DNA of 62,865 bases. Origin: an uncultured Mycoplasmatota bacterium. GTDB taxonomy: Bacteria > Bacillota_I > Bacilli_A > RF39 > UBA660. The DNA lies in assembly GCA_900543675.1 (NCBI GenBank), contig UQRY01000004.1, forward strand, positions 1 to 62,865. Direction: 5' to 3'. The notes beneath the pieces were generated by a model that did no database searches, was not told the DNA's origin, and saw only the letters and a list, made by a program, of their open reading frames with translations. Each line of letters begins with the position of its first letter. Position 1 is the stretch's first letter. A program made the translations under genes and the position numbers. Shown one piece after another: positions 1-11,700 of this stretch.

Positions 1-1036
1 AATCTTGCGTAATCCCTACTTTCATTTCAATTGGCTTTTCTCCAATTCTCGGAACCACTAATTTAACTAAACTATAAATCGTTTCTTTAGGATTATAATC
101 CGTTTCGATGATCTCCATCTTATTCGCTTCAATCTTAGAAATATCCAAAATTCCATTCACAATTTCCAACAAATTCTTAGAAGCCGTAATAATATCCTTC
201 GCATCTTCCTTCGCTACCTGTAAATCATTCTCACGCAAAATACAATCACTAAAACCAACAATCGCATTTAATGGTGTCCTTATTTCATGAGACATACTAG
301 ACAAAAACTCTGATTTAGCAAGATTCGCTCTTTCTGCATGCATTCTCGCCACATTTAATTCTTCAATCATTTTAATATCTGGATTTTCAATCGTAAAGTA
401 CATAAGATAACACAAGATAGCTAATATTACATCATAGATAATAATTCCTGCGAAAAATAAACTCACAAAATATAAAATACCAGCTAAGAATAACAACAAA
501 AAAATAGATAAGTACCTTACATCTTTCTTTTTAATATTTAAGAGAGATAAAAATAAAGAAAGAACGATAAATAAAGCGACAAAAATATAACCGATTTCAA
601 TAGTAGAACCTTTAACGTTAGTTACTGAACCAACCTCAATTAACTCAATATTGGTAAATAACATCACCCCAAAAAACACGAGAGTAAATATTCCTAAAAT
701 TCGGTAAAGCTTGTTAATATTACTCCGAATACTAGAATATGTAATCGTCAATATATAACAAAATAAGCAAGCAAAAATAACAACAAACATCGTAGACATA
801 ATTTTATTTAAAAAATTAAATAAAGCATAATAATGCTCCACAATATCAGAAAAATCAGTACAAGCACATAAAAAATGAATAAAAGTATCAATAACTGTAT
901 TGATTAAAGAACAGCTTAAAATAATACCAAAAAAGCGATTTTCTACTAATCCTACTTTCTTCTTAGAAAAATAAACAACACACAGCATTAACACAAAAAT
1001 AAATGATATTAATGGTAATTCAAATTCTAACGACAT
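1..1036 (-). CDS. Sensor histidine kinase, 3' part cut by the window edge
   Basis: This reading frame runs off the left edge, so only about 345 N-terminal residues are visible. It starts at an ATG (1034-1036) preceded by GAGGTG. The first ~225 residues form about seven hydrophobic segments, a 7TM-type sensor module in the membrane. A HisKA dimerisation and phosphoacceptor domain follows, with H-box MSHEIRTPLNAIVGF and phospho-accepting His at residue 250. The ATPase domain must lie outside the window. Such kinases normally phosphorylate a response regulator, but no regulator is seen here and the signal is unknown. Family call is firm; pathway is not known. Confidence 0.9.
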   Translation of the reverse strand, partial: MSLEFELPLISFIFVLMLCVVYFSKKKVGLVENRFFGIILSCSLINTVIDTFIHFLCACTDFSDIVEHYYALFNFLNKIMSTMFVVIFACLFCYILTITYSSIRSNINKLYRILGIFTLVFFGVMLFTNIELIEVGSVTNVKGSTIEIGYIFVALFIVLSLFLSLLNIKKKDVRYLSIFLLLFLAGILYFVSLFFAGIIIYDVILAILCYLMYFTIENPDIKMIEELNVARMHAERANLAKSEFLSSMSHEIRTPLNAIVGFSDCILRENDLQVAKEDAKDIITASKNLLEIVNGILDISKIEANKMEIIETDYNPKETIYSLVKLVVPRIGEKPIEMKVGITQD

Positions 1037-1059
1037 ATATGACACCTCTACTATAAAAA

Positions 1060-1068
1060 ATTATAGCA
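1060..1068 (-). promoter_or_regulatory. Extended -10 promoter of the histidine kinase gene
   Basis: The minus strand reads TGCTATAAT, a full TGn extended -10 element, about 24 bases before the kinase ATG. No clear -35 is visible, as is usual for extended -10 promoters. The same nonamer precedes the glucan synthase gene and the gene at 61794-62726. Confidence 0.6.
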
Positions 1069-1087
1069 TAAAAAAAAGAAAATTGGT

Positions 1088-1972
1088 TTACTTATTCCAA
1101 TTTTTCTTCATGTACACTTTAAAATCATATTTTTCTTCTTCTGGATCGATTAATATTAAAGGTTTTCTTTTTTCTTCAGGTATATATTCCGTTAATTCTT
1201 CATCCCAAATATCACGAGTCCACTTAAGTTTTTTATAAACCTGTCTACGCTCTTCCATATAATCTAATCGTGGATCAGAACCCAACTCAGAACGTTTCAC
1301 TCTCGGTGCATGTTCTTCCATAATAGGATAAACTAATGAAGCTAATTGATCACGTAACACTGTTCTTGCTTCTTTTTTATCATAAATTGATAAATCTATT
1401 GGCTTTCCAAAACGAATATAAATGTCATTAGAATTTAAGCTATTAAAGGAAGCAAGCGGCACAACTTGAGCTCCTGTCTTTTGAGATAGTATCCACGGGC
1501 TAGAAAATGGTTCTAAACAAAGTAAATTTTCACTGTTATTGTAGCCACCCTCAGCAAAAATAAGTACGCTGCTCCCCTGATTAATCACCTTTTCCATTTT
1601 GGAAACGGCATCGTGTCTATTTTGTTTATCAGTGCGATCTACATAAATCATACCATTAGCCCAAGCAGCATACATTTGCGGATTATGTTCTATTTGATCC
1701 GTAGTTCCCATCAATATATAAGCATTTCTGTCAAGCGAAGCAATAGCAGCAATAATGTCCTCATCAAAAGAATGGGTGCTTACAAAAATATAAGGCTTGT
1801 CCTTTTCTAAAACAGGATACTCCCCTTCAAAATGAATATCGCGTTTTACCGCCAAACGCAAAACTTGTTTAAAAGCCGGAAAAATCATTCTTCTAAGTTT
1901 AATACCTACATTACTAGTAAAATTATCAATATTTGCAATTTCTAATCTTTTTAAACCAATATTACGATACAT
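1088..1972 (-). CDS. PlsC-type acyltransferase (paralogue A)
   Basis: The 294-residue protein resembles lysophospholipid/glycerol-phosphate acyltransferases, which move a fatty acyl group onto a lipid hydroxyl at the membrane face. Visible motifs are the catalytic H-x4-D (THSFDED, His67/Asp72) and the substrate-binding motif III as FAEGG (139-143), a variant of FPEG. There is no strong transmembrane helix, so the protein is probably peripheral. The start ATG has AAGGGA eight bases upstream. It is the first of three paralogues in tandem on the same strand. All three share an N-terminal VGI/GIGV-x-R-R/K segment before the H-x4-D box. The exact acceptor is unknown. Confidence 0.8.
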   Translation of the reverse strand: MYRNIGLKRLEIANIDNFTSNVGIKLRRMIFPAFKQVLRLAVKRDIHFEGEYPVLEKDKPYIFVSTHSFDEDIIAAIASLDRNAYILMGTTDQIEHNPQMYAAWANGMIYVDRTDKQNRHDAVSKMEKVINQGSSVLIFAEGGYNNSENLLCLEPFSSPWILSQKTGAQVVPLASFNSLNSNDIYIRFGKPIDLSIYDKKEARTVLRDQLASLVYPIMEEHAPRVKRSELGSDPRLDYMEERRQVYKKLKWTRDIWDEELTEYIPEEKRKPLILIDPEEEKYDFKVYMKKNWNK

Positions 1973-2120
1973 AAAATCCCTTCTATTTCATTATAATATT
2001 TCTAAATTTACATTACTCGCTAATTATACTACAAATTAGCAAAAAAAGGAAATTTTTATTCTCTATACTGTACAAAATACCATTTATGAATAATAAAATT
2101 TTATTGACAGTTTTCTACAA

Positions 2121-3023
2121 CTAATTATATTTCTTTAATATCTGCTTTACACCGGACATCACATAAGCGTTATCATTTGTCAGTTTTGCATTTTCAGCAA
2201 TTAATAAAAATACTTCTAATTCACTTTGTTCATTAAGCTCTTTATACATTGCTTTATTCTCGACTTCATGATCATAATAATCTACTTGAGCGATTAAACT
2301 ATCGATATAATCTTTCCAATATTCATGTAAATTAGGATTTTCTTTTACTAAATCTTTTCTAGAATAACGAGAATACTTGTCCATCAATTCAAATTTTAAA
2401 ATAGCCATTTTATCTCTTAATACTTGTAAACCTTCTTTTTCTGAATACTTGGAAATATCAAAGGCTTCCCCTAAACTTCCATAACAAGTATCTTTTTCGA
2501 CATGCGTTGCAACGGGAGCAACCCAAGCACCTGTTTCTTTAGCTACTTTATAAATTCCAGAATATAGTTTTAAAATCAAAAGACACTCTTCTTTATTCAA
2601 AACCCCTTCTGGGAAAACAGTTAAATTTGAACCCAACTCAATCGCCCTTTTCATCTTTTCAACCGAAGCATGACGACTTGCCGGATCTTCTCTATCTACA
2701 ATAATAGAACCATTTACCCAAGAGGCAATACCGTCAATTGTATGATAAAATTGAGGTAAGCTTCCAAATAGAACATAAGCATGATCATCGATTACTGATA
2801 AAGTATATAAAAAATCGTCTTTAAAGCCATGAGTAGGTGCATATATAATAGGTACATTCTTAGGCATTTTAGCCCTTTTTTCAAGTTTAAAACGATAATG
2901 ACCAGTTGGTCTAGCTCCTATACGAAGAAGTGGATTAACTATTTTTCTCACTCCAATTCCATTTTTACTTATAACCTCTTCAGGATCATTACTTTTTAAG
3001 TATTCTAAAAACTGATTATACAT
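2121..3023 (-). CDS. PlsC-type acyltransferase (paralogue B)
   Basis: This 300-residue protein is the second tandem acyltransferase. The H-x4-D motif is intact (THGFKDD, His65/Asp70), and motif III is canonical FPEG at 137-140, making it the best-conserved of the three. A conserved IIVDREDPASRH segment matches VDRTDKQNRH in paralogue A and VDRSDSTKQQ in paralogue C. It carries a C-terminal extension of ~60 residues beyond the core fold. The start ATG follows GAGGGA, and a separate promoter lies upstream, so the three genes are probably transcribed independently. It is likely lipid- or glycolipid-modifying; the substrate cannot be told. Confidence 0.8.
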   Translation of the reverse strand: MYNQFLEYLKSNDPEEVISKNGIGVRKIVNPLLRIGARPTGHYRFKLEKRAKMPKNVPIIYAPTHGFKDDFLYTLSVIDDHAYVLFGSLPQFYHTIDGIASWVNGSIIVDREDPASRHASVEKMKRAIELGSNLTVFPEGVLNKEECLLILKLYSGIYKVAKETGAWVAPVATHVEKDTCYGSLGEAFDISKYSEKEGLQVLRDKMAILKFELMDKYSRYSRKDLVKENPNLHEYWKDYIDSLIAQVDYYDHEVENKAMYKELNEQSELEVFLLIAENAKLTNDNAYVMSGVKQILKKYN

Positions 3024-3072
3024 CTTTATCCCTCTCTTTAAATACTAATTGTTTTTTCTATTGGCCTTGCTT

Positions 3073-3101
3073 ATTTTATCATTTTATCTTCCCTATATCA
3101 A
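3073..3101 (-). promoter_or_regulatory. SigA-type promoter of acyltransferase paralogue B
   Basis: The minus strand reads TTGATA, 17 bases, TAAAAT, ending about 50 bases before the start codon at 3023. Both hexamers are 5/6 matches at ideal spacing. Confidence 0.65.
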
Positions 3102-3351
3102 AAAATAATTATTAGGATGCATTTTTAAAATATAGGATTCGAAAAAACAGAACGTATATTTAAATAAAACTATCTAAAATCTAATCTTTTCAATTACAAT
3201 TTTCTCTTAATTATCTTTTAATTACTTAACCAAATTATTTGTATTTATCTTAAGTAACTATACTGGAAAAAATTAGAATTTTCTTCTACAAATTAGGGAT
3301 TTCACTCCACTCTACTTTACTAAAAATCACGTGTCCTTTTTTACAAAATAT
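3102..3351. other. AT-rich intergenic stretch without a recognisable element
   Basis: With the promoter just described, this is the 3024-3351 gap between acyltransferase genes B and C. I see no start codon with a ribosome site, no strong hairpin with a T-run and no repeat. It presumably holds the end of the paralogue C transcript. Confidence 0.5.
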
Positions 3352-4227
3352 CTATTTAATTAATTGCTTATTTTTTTGTTCTAAACCCTCATCAACTTTT
3401 TGTAAACCAATTAAGAAAGGTACAGAATTAAGTACAACTTCTGGATCATCATTTCTCCCAATGACAAATCGACTTTCTTCATCTGAAGTCACATCTAATC
3501 CTGGATAACCGCTTTGTCTCATTTTTACCATTTCTTGCCAAAAAGTTGGATCGATTGTTTTTTTTTGCTGAATAGGAAATTGATTCCAAATATCAAATTT
3601 TAATGTTGCCAAAGTATCTTCTAATCGATTATTAACGGCAATCTTATCTTCACCCGCTTCAACAATAAATGGTTCTCCAAACTTGGCATAACAAACGTTA
3701 TCCGTTAATTCGTAAAATTCCAAAGCTAGAGGAATAACAGGGCAATGAGCTCTCTTCGCAATATCAACCCATCCCCTACGCAAATGATTAATAGGAGTAC
3801 TAGGCTTAATACACCATGTCTGCTCGGAATAAATAACATAATTCATTCCATTATTTATGGTACGCACAATATTGTCTGCCACTTTTTGCTGCTTTGTTGA
3901 ATCACTACGATCAACATAATGCCTACCATTTAACTGAAAAAAAGCACGATCAAGAAGTTGTAGTTTTTGCTTCCCAACAAGTATATAAAAATGTTCTTGA
4001 AGTACTTCACATGTAACCGGTGCATCATATGGTGTAGAATGACTAACAATATATAAAGCTGGGCCATCAACTTTAGGTTTATCATTTAATACTACAAGAT
4101 CAAAATTTCTTCTTCCAGGCATTTGTTTAAGAATAATTGGATGTAATGGACGTCTTACTAAAATTCCAACTTTATTAATTAAATTTTTACTTTGAATGAT
4201 TACATTCGTTACTATCTTATTTTCCAC
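3352..4227 (-). CDS. PlsC-type acyltransferase (paralogue C), altered motif III
   Basis: I place the start at GTG 4227, preceded by GAGGGG with six-base spacing. The more upstream ATGs (4272, 4263) lie in the promoter or close to the transcription start. This start also makes the N-terminus line up with paralogue A. The 291-residue protein keeps H-x4-D (SHSTPYD, His63/Asp68), but motif III is YSEQ (133-136) where the family has FPEG, so the glycine that helps bind the phosphate is replaced by Gln. It may have a changed acceptor or low activity. It lies nearest to pgi, behind that gene's terminator. Confidence 0.75.
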   Translation of the reverse strand: MENKIVTNVIIQSKNLINKVGILVRRPLHPIILKQMPGRRNFDLVVLNDKPKVDGPALYIVSHSTPYDAPVTCEVLQEHFYILVGKQKLQLLDRAFFQLNGRHYVDRSDSTKQQKVADNIVRTINNGMNYVIYSEQTWCIKPSTPINHLRRGWVDIAKRAHCPVIPLALEFYELTDNVCYAKFGEPFIVEAGEDKIAVNNRLEDTLATLKFDIWNQFPIQQKKTIDPTFWQEMVKMRQSGYPGLDVTSDEESRFVIGRNDDPEVVLNSVPFLIGLQKVDEGLEQKNKQLIK

Positions 4228-4253
4228 AATTTTCCCCTCACTTAGTAACCACC

Positions 4254-4282
4254 ATTTTAACATTGTCTCCATTTATTGTCAA
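4254..4282 (-). promoter_or_regulatory. SigA-type promoter of acyltransferase paralogue C
   Basis: The minus strand reads TTGACA, 17 bases, TAAAAT: a perfect -35 and a 5/6 -10. Transcription would begin near 4247, downstream of the more upstream in-frame ATGs, supporting the GTG start at 4227. The rest of the 4228-4542 gap holds only AT-rich sequence and the pgi terminator. Confidence 0.75.
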
Positions 4283-4510
4283 AAATAAAGATTCTTTTAT
4301 GCTCTATTCTTTTAAATCCACCTAGTAAGATCGTTTTAACTTTTTAAAATTCATGACCATTTGGGAAAGTCAAAACCAATAACTTCGATATATAAAATTC
4401 ACCTTACCTGATACCATCACATAAGCACTTGTATACCCACTAATCAACTTACAATTTTTTATTCATTTTGTTTTTATTTCATGTACTAAGAAAATTCCAA
4501 TATATAAGTC

Positions 4511-4544
4511 ATAAAAAAGATTAGAATGATTGATTCTAATCTTT
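4511..4544 (-). terminator. Terminator after pgi
   Basis: Directly after the pgi stop, the minus strand forms a 12-bp stem (AAAGATTAGAAT with ATTCTAATCTTT) around a five-base loop, followed by a T-run. Confidence 0.8.
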
Positions 4545-5742
4545 ATAACTCTTCTAACTTTTCATTAACCAACTTTTTGTATTCTTCAACACCAGGCTGA
4601 TCAAAAGGATCAACTTCAAGTAAATAGCCACCAATCGCCGCAGTCATCTCTAAAAAATAAATTAATTGACCTAAATAATAGGGAGATAATTCTTCAAGTT
4701 CAAGAATAATACTTGGTGTATCTCCTTTAAGATGCGCTTTAGCTACTTGTTCTACGACTAAATTGTTTAATTCATGCATATCTATTTTATACTTATCTAA
4801 GAACAATTCATCACTCTTCTTGATACGAATTACCGTTTCAAATACATTTCTTGTTCCTTCTTGAAGGTATTGACCAACAGAATGTAAATTTGTCGTATTC
4901 GGATTCACAACTGGTAAAATGCCTTTATGATTTTTCCCTTGGGTTTCAGCAAATAATTGTTGATACCACATCGCAAGTGATGTAAGTTTCTCTTCATATA
5001 TCGTTACCATTTCGACATTTTTACCTACATATTCTAAACGATCACGAATAGTAGCCAACATACTTGTCTCTTTAAAGCAATCCCGCATACTACTAGCGCC
5101 TTTTAATAACTTATCGATATCAATTCCACTAATCGCAATCGGCAATAATCCAACCGCACTCAAAACAGAATATCTACCACCTATATTTTTAGGAACTTCA
5201 AAAGAAACATAACCTTCTTCTTGTGCTTCTCTTCGTAATACACCACTATCCTTATCAGTAATCACAAAAATACGTTCAGAATAAGAAGAAGTTTTCGTTT
5301 TTAAATAATTCTTTAATACCTCAAAACTAACCGCAGGCTCTAAAGTACCACCAGATTTAGAAATTACTACTAAGCAAACTTCTTTATCTTCTATATAGTG
5401 AAGTAATTCCTTTAAATAAGTAGAAGATAATTGATATCCAGCAAATAAAACTTCCGTTTCCCTGTTCTTATCAAAGTAAGGCAATAAGCTTTCAATAACC
5501 GCTTTACTACCCAAATAAGAACCACCGATACCAATCACAATAGCTACCTGATATTTTTCTCTAATTTGCTTAGCGATCTTTTTAATTCGATCCTTTTCTT
5601 GTTTAGAAACACAAGTTTCTATATCAATCCAATCAAGCATAGAAGTCTTCTCTTCTATGCTCTTTTGAATTTGATCTAATTTCTTTTGTTCATCACTAGT
5701 CACATAACTATAGCCTCTTACGTAATCCGTATTTAATTTCAT
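4543..5742 (-). CDS. pgi: Glucose-6-phosphate isomerase
   Basis: It interconverts glucose-6-phosphate and fructose-6-phosphate in the cytosol. Visible family signatures are the sugar-phosphate loop VIGIGGSYLGS, the SKSGGT phosphate-binding motif, GGRYSVLSAVGLLP (PGI signature 1) and QLFAETQGKN with the catalytic Glu. At 399 residues it is shorter than the ~450 usual in Firmicutes, mostly at the N-terminus, but every motif I know is present. Its ATG overlaps the TGA of the upstream glucan synthase gene by four bases, so the two are translationally coupled. That suggests a supply link between hexose-phosphate metabolism and glucan synthesis (inference). Confidence 0.95.
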   Translation of the reverse strand: MKLNTDYVRGYSYVTSDEQKKLDQIQKSIEEKTSMLDWIDIETCVSKQEKDRIKKIAKQIREKYQVAIVIGIGGSYLGSKAVIESLLPYFDKNRETEVLFAGYQLSSTYLKELLHYIEDKEVCLVVISKSGGTLEPAVSFEVLKNYLKTKTSSYSERIFVITDKDSGVLRREAQEEGYVSFEVPKNIGGRYSVLSAVGLLPIAISGIDIDKLLKGASSMRDCFKETSMLATIRDRLEYVGKNVEMVTIYEEKLTSLAMWYQQLFAETQGKNHKGILPVVNPNTTNLHSVGQYLQEGTRNVFETVIRIKKSDELFLDKYKIDMHELNNLVVEQVAKAHLKGDTPSIILELEELSPYYLGQLIYFLEMTAAIGGYLLEVDPFDQPGVEEYKKLVNEKLEEL

Positions 5743-8700
5743 TTATCCACCCCTATTTTTATTTGATGAATTTTTCCATCATTTACCAAGAGAATCTTAT
5801 CTTGTTTTTTACCGTCTACGATTATCTTGGATTTTTCTTCTTTAGATACAACAATCTGATAAATAGTATCCAAATAATGATAATTAATTTTAATTTCTGT
5901 CCATTTAGTTGGCATATGTGGAGTAATCACTAATTCTTCTCCTCGAAGAGTAAATCCACAAATATATTCTAATCCAACTCGGTAAAACCAACCACTAGAA
6001 CCAGTATACCATGTCCAACCACCACGACCTTTATGATCTGGGTTAGAATAAATATCTGCAGCGATTACATACGGTTCTACCATATAAGTTTCCACTTCTT
6101 TATCGGTTTTAGAATGTTGAATTGGATTTACCATCTGATAGATCTCATAAGCATCATCAAAACGATTTTCTTTAAGTAAAGCCATAATATACCAAGCTAC
6201 TGAATGCGTATATTGACCACCATTTTCTCTAACACCAACTGGATAATCCATAATATAACCTGGATAATTTTTAGAATTTTTAAAAGCAGGAGTAAGAAGT
6301 TTAACAATACCCGTCTTCTTATCCACTAATTGATGTTCAACAGCATCTAAAACGCTTTGTTTTCTCTCCTCTGGAACTACACCAGAAAGGAAAGAAAAGC
6401 TCTGTGAAATTAAATCTATCTTACACTCTTCACTGCTAGCAGATCCAACAGCTTCGCCATTATCGAAGAAAGCTCTTAAATAGTATTCGCCATCCCAAGC
6501 GTCACTATTCAAATGATTCTTTAATTTTTCTCTTGCTTCCTGATAACGAGAAATATCGAGATTTGGATTGTAGGTTTTGGTGATTTGGATAAATCGTTCA
6601 AGTAAATCATAGAAGAAGAAACCTAACCAAACACTTTCTCCTAATCCTTGAATACCGATCTTATTCATACCATCGTTCCAATCGCCACCACCCATTTTTG
6701 GTAAACCATGTTTACCTAAATCATTAAGTGTTCTCTCGATCGCTAAACGACAATGTTCATATAAAGTTTCGTCATGTTCAGAGAAAGTAAAGCTTACTCC
6801 TTTTTCTTCTTCGTAATCATTCAACACATCTCCAACCACAAACGGAACTTTTTCAAATAAAATCTCCGTATCTGAAGTATATTTTAAGTATTCACTTGTC
6901 GCATAAACTAACCATAGATAATCATCTTTAAAGCGAGTTCTTAATCCAAAGTTCTTTGGTTCTAACCACCAGTGGAGAACATCCCCTTCTGCGAATTGAT
7001 GTTTAGCATTATTTAAAATTTGACGACGAGTAACTTCAGGATAAACCGGACATACATTAATAGAATCTTGTAATTGATCACGATAACCAAATGCTCCACT
7101 AACCTGATAGAATCCAGCTCGAGCCGTTACTCTGGAAGCAAGTGTCTGATATAAATACCAGCCATTAACCATATAATTAAAGCTATCATCTGGTGTTTCT
7201 ACTTGAACTTTACCAAGACGTTTTTGCCAATAAGATTTAACTTCTTCAAACTCGTTATCTATACTAGCCACATCTTTAAAGTGATTAATCACACGACCAA
7301 TTTCTTCTTTCGTTGAACAACATCCAAGCAAGAAACCAATTGTCTTTGTCTCGTTTTTTTTAAGAGAAAGCTTCACATCGATCGATTTAACAAGAATCTG
7401 ATTTGTATTCATATGATGAATTTTTTCAGTACTAGTCAAAAAGACTTGTTGATTACGATACTCTTTCTGATAAACATTACGTATCGATAAATAGTTTTCT
7501 TTTTCGTGTTCATCTACCAAAAGATATCTACTCGTTTTCTCCTCGAGATTTCCTAATACTGGATTCATCCAAAAAGTAAGTAAAATCTCATCTTCCTCAC
7601 CTTTATTGGTAATCGTAAATCGATATAATTTAGCATTTTCTTTTAAGGCAACAAACTCCGTTAACTCTTCCTTAAAGTTTTCTGTTTCACTTAAGAAAGT
7701 AGTATAACCAAAGCCATGTCTTGTAATAACTGGCATAAAACTTTCATGATTAATTCTAACGCCTTCTGATTGATCGAAAGAAACAATATCATTCGTCCAA
7801 GAAGTAAGTTTAAAATCCTGACTATTATACGCATAAGTAAATCCCGCCGCATTATTGGTAACCAAAGAACCAAAATGAGAATTAGCTAAGACATTCGTCC
7901 AAGGTGTTGGTGTATTAGGATTCAAAATAACATATTCCTTACCATTTTTGGCAAAGCCACCATAACCGTTAAAGTAAGAAAGTTCTTTCTCATCAAACGG
8001 AATCTTAATCGTATCTTGCTTCTTAATCATCTTATAATTACTAGCACTATTTTGACTTTGTAATTCATCGATATAAGCTTTTAAGGAAGAAGTTTCCCGA
8101 CTATCTAAGCGAAGACGAGCGACTGTATTTAATAAAATTTCTTCTTCAGAAGTAAGATCTTCATGTTCAATATAATAAATATTACCCGGTCTTCCACCAA
8201 AAGAATTAGTCTTTTGAATTTGATAAATCGTAAAATCAATTTCCTTCTTTAAACTCTTATCGTAAGGATTTTCTTCTGCATTAATTAAGATAACATCGAC
8301 ATAAATTCCTTTATTTTTAAAATACTCATAAGCCTTTAATACTTGTTTGGCTAAACTAACAGAATTAATATCATGAATCGTTAGTGTAATCATCGGACGA
8401 TCTCCTGAAACACCAAACTTCCATAAGTTTTCTTGGGAAAGTTGATTTTTCTTAAGGAACTCTTTTCTCACATCATTTATGTTAATTTTACTTGTCTGAT
8501 ACAAATAATTAAGCATCGCATTATAAAGACGCATATCTTCCCCATTAATATTGAGCTTTTTCATACTGTTAACATTAGTAATGGTAGCAACTTCAAATGC
8601 CTCTTCAATCTTTAGTGGATCTTCATAACGTTTAACCGCTTCAATGACTTGTTTTCGACTAGTTCCAAAACAATTTAAAATATATACCTCAACCATCTCT

Positions 8701-11700
8701 TCAGGCTCAATTACTACTCGATTACGCATACTCATAACTGGATCAATTGGAGTTCCCACTTTATTAGAAAGTTTCTGGAACAAAGCAATTGGATCTTTAG
8801 CTGTATGATTTCGACCAATAAAGAGATTTCTTCTTGTTTCGTAGCTATACTCCTCTATTCCATCAGGAACATATAAACGATGAAGTAAATAATAATGATT
8901 ATCACTATTTCGTACCGTTTTCTTCATAATTAATGAGTCAGTATCTGCATCAAATTCACTATCTAAAAATAAACTGTTGAATGTTCGATGCGTAACATCA
9001 CTAGCATTTTCGATAACGGTTGGTTCTAAATAAGTCGTTAGTTCGATAGTACGAATATCTTTACTATTATTCTTGATCGTTACTTTACGAATTTCCGCTT
9101 GATGAATTGTACTAACTACAATTTCGGTCGTCGTTGCGATTTCATCTTCCACCAAAACATATTTGAGTCGGTCTGATGCGAATACAACTTCATACTTTTC
9201 AGGCTTTTTATTCATTGGAGCGAAAGTATTCGACCAAGTCTTTCCCAATTTAACATCTTTTAAATACAAGAAAGTACCATAGTCTTGTTCCGTTACTTTA
9301 CGATAACGATTTAATTGAAGTTCTTTATAACGACTAAATCCGTCCCCACGATCATTCATCAAAACTGTATATTTTCCATTAGAGATAACGGAAACTTCTG
9401 GGATAGCAGAAGGATAAGTAAAGTAACGCATATCATTTTCAACTACTTCTTTCTGATAATTGAAACGTTTATATTTCGCAATCTTCCAATCGATAACTGG
9501 ATTAAGTTGAATCTTTTCTTTTGTTAAAATCTCAAATGCCTGATTATTCGTATCATTCATAAATAAATCTTGTATGATACCATCTGTCAAATAATTGGTA
9601 AGAGAAGCTAAAATCATGCCTTGATGATGAGAAAAGTACGCATAAACAGGGCGATTAGTTTCCGTATCAAAGGATTCGTATAACCCATAGTTCGCTTCCA
9701 TCTTTAATTTCTTTAAACGTTGATAATTATGATAGACTTCTTTTGGTTTTTCCGTCACTACTAACATCGAACTATAAGGAGAAATGACAATTCGATCATC
9801 AATTACTTCCTGTAACTTTAAATAAGGAATCGAGAATGTTTTATATTTATAATTAATTCCGTTATCCAATTCATCGTAAGCACATTCTGAAATTCCCCAT
9901 GGATAATTTGGTTTTCTTTCTCTCATGTATGCCCGTTGACAAACATAAGCAAAATCATAACTTTCATCTAACAAAGTATTTGGATAAGACTTCATAAAAA
10001 TTAATGGCATATAATACTCGAATAAAGACCCTGCCCAAGAAGCTAATCCTTTATGTAACTTAAATTTCGTTAGTGTCTTATCTAAACAGAACCAATGTTT
10101 ACTAGGTACATCCCCTTTTGCGATTGCTACATAACTAAGTAATCTACTTTCACTCGCAAAGCGATTATATTTATAAACAGATAGTTCATTTTCTAAATCA
10201 TTATATCCAACGCTAAATACATCGTCTTCCGTATATAGCTTAGAAAAATCGGTATCATCGATCATCTTCTTAACCGTTTTCGCCAGATTATCTTCTTTTA
10301 CTTTTAATAAAAATTCCTTTACGACAATCAAAGAAGCAACAAAGTTACCACTATCGACACTAGATATAAAGTGAGGAAATAAAACCTTCAAATTTTCAGT
10401 GTTGTACCAATTATACAAATGTCCATGCCACTTATCTAACTGTTCAACAGTATCTAAGATATGTTCTAAATAAAACAATGCTTTTTCATGACGAATAAAC
10501 CCTAATTCGTAAGCAGCTACTACTGAAGTTAGTGAATAACCAATATCTGTAGGTGATGTTTTGTTATCGGCTTTAATATCTCGATTCTCTTGATAATTAT
10601 CAGGAATAAGATAATGATTTTCTTTGTTTAAATTCTCTTCAAAGAACTTCCAAGTTCGATAAGCAAGTTCTCTAAATTCTGATCTTTCACTTTGCCCAAG
10701 TTGAAATCTACTTCGTCTAGATTCTTTACTAATATAATAAGTAATATAAGGTGCCAAAGCGAAAGCTAAACTAATACACATAGCGGAAACTAAATTCTGA
10801 TTTTGGAATAAATAAGTAAAAACAATAAGTACCGCAATCACAACATAATTAGGTCTAAAGTTTTCAATATAATTGGTAAGTGTATTTTTCACTGTTTTTT
10901 CTGCTTCTTCAGCCGTTAACCAATTTAATAATTTCTTTTTACTAATCAACATTCGATAAAGAGATTTTACTGTTGCGTTAAAATACAAATTGGCTTTATA
11001 AGGAATCGTTGTAAAAGAAATAACGGTTCTAATAATAACAGCTTCTCCACTCTTGATGATATTGGTATATGGCTTTACTTTAACTTTACGATTAAACTGA
11101 TGACGTAATTTTTCAACTAAATAGAAGATGACTGGTAAAGCGATAATTAAAATAATGTATAAGCCCCACCAAGTAAGATTAATATGGCTATTGAAATAAG
11201 CAATTAATAGGATTAGTAATAAGAAAAATTCAATAAAACTACGACGAATATTATCAAATATCTTCCATTTTTCAATTAAAGTCATCGGATTATGATACTT
11301 ATTTCCTCGCTCATCTTTCACTTTAGAAAATAACCATGGAGTAACTTGTACATCTCCTCTCATCCAGCGATGATGTCTTGTCATATCCGTCAAATAGCGA
11401 CTGCAAAAATCATCAAACAATTCGATATTGGACGTATAACCGCTGTGAAGAAGGTTACTTTCTACTAAATCATGACTTAAAATCAATTGTTCTGGGAATC
11501 GATGATCAAGTACTTCATCGTATGTTTTTAAATCATAGATTCCTTTTCCCATGAAACTACCTTCATGAAAAACATCTTGGTAAAAATTAGAAACTAATGT
11601 ATTGTAGACATCAAATCCACCTAATCCAGCAAACAACTCTGCATACATTGACTTATTCGAAGATTCAACATCGACACTTAATTTAGGTTGAATAATCCCA

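Noticed and set aside
5739..5742. Mycoplasma genetic code (TGA as Trp)
   Set aside because: TGA ends the glucan synthase frame exactly at the pgi ATG and the ankyrin frame at the next GTG, while Trp in conserved motifs is TGG.
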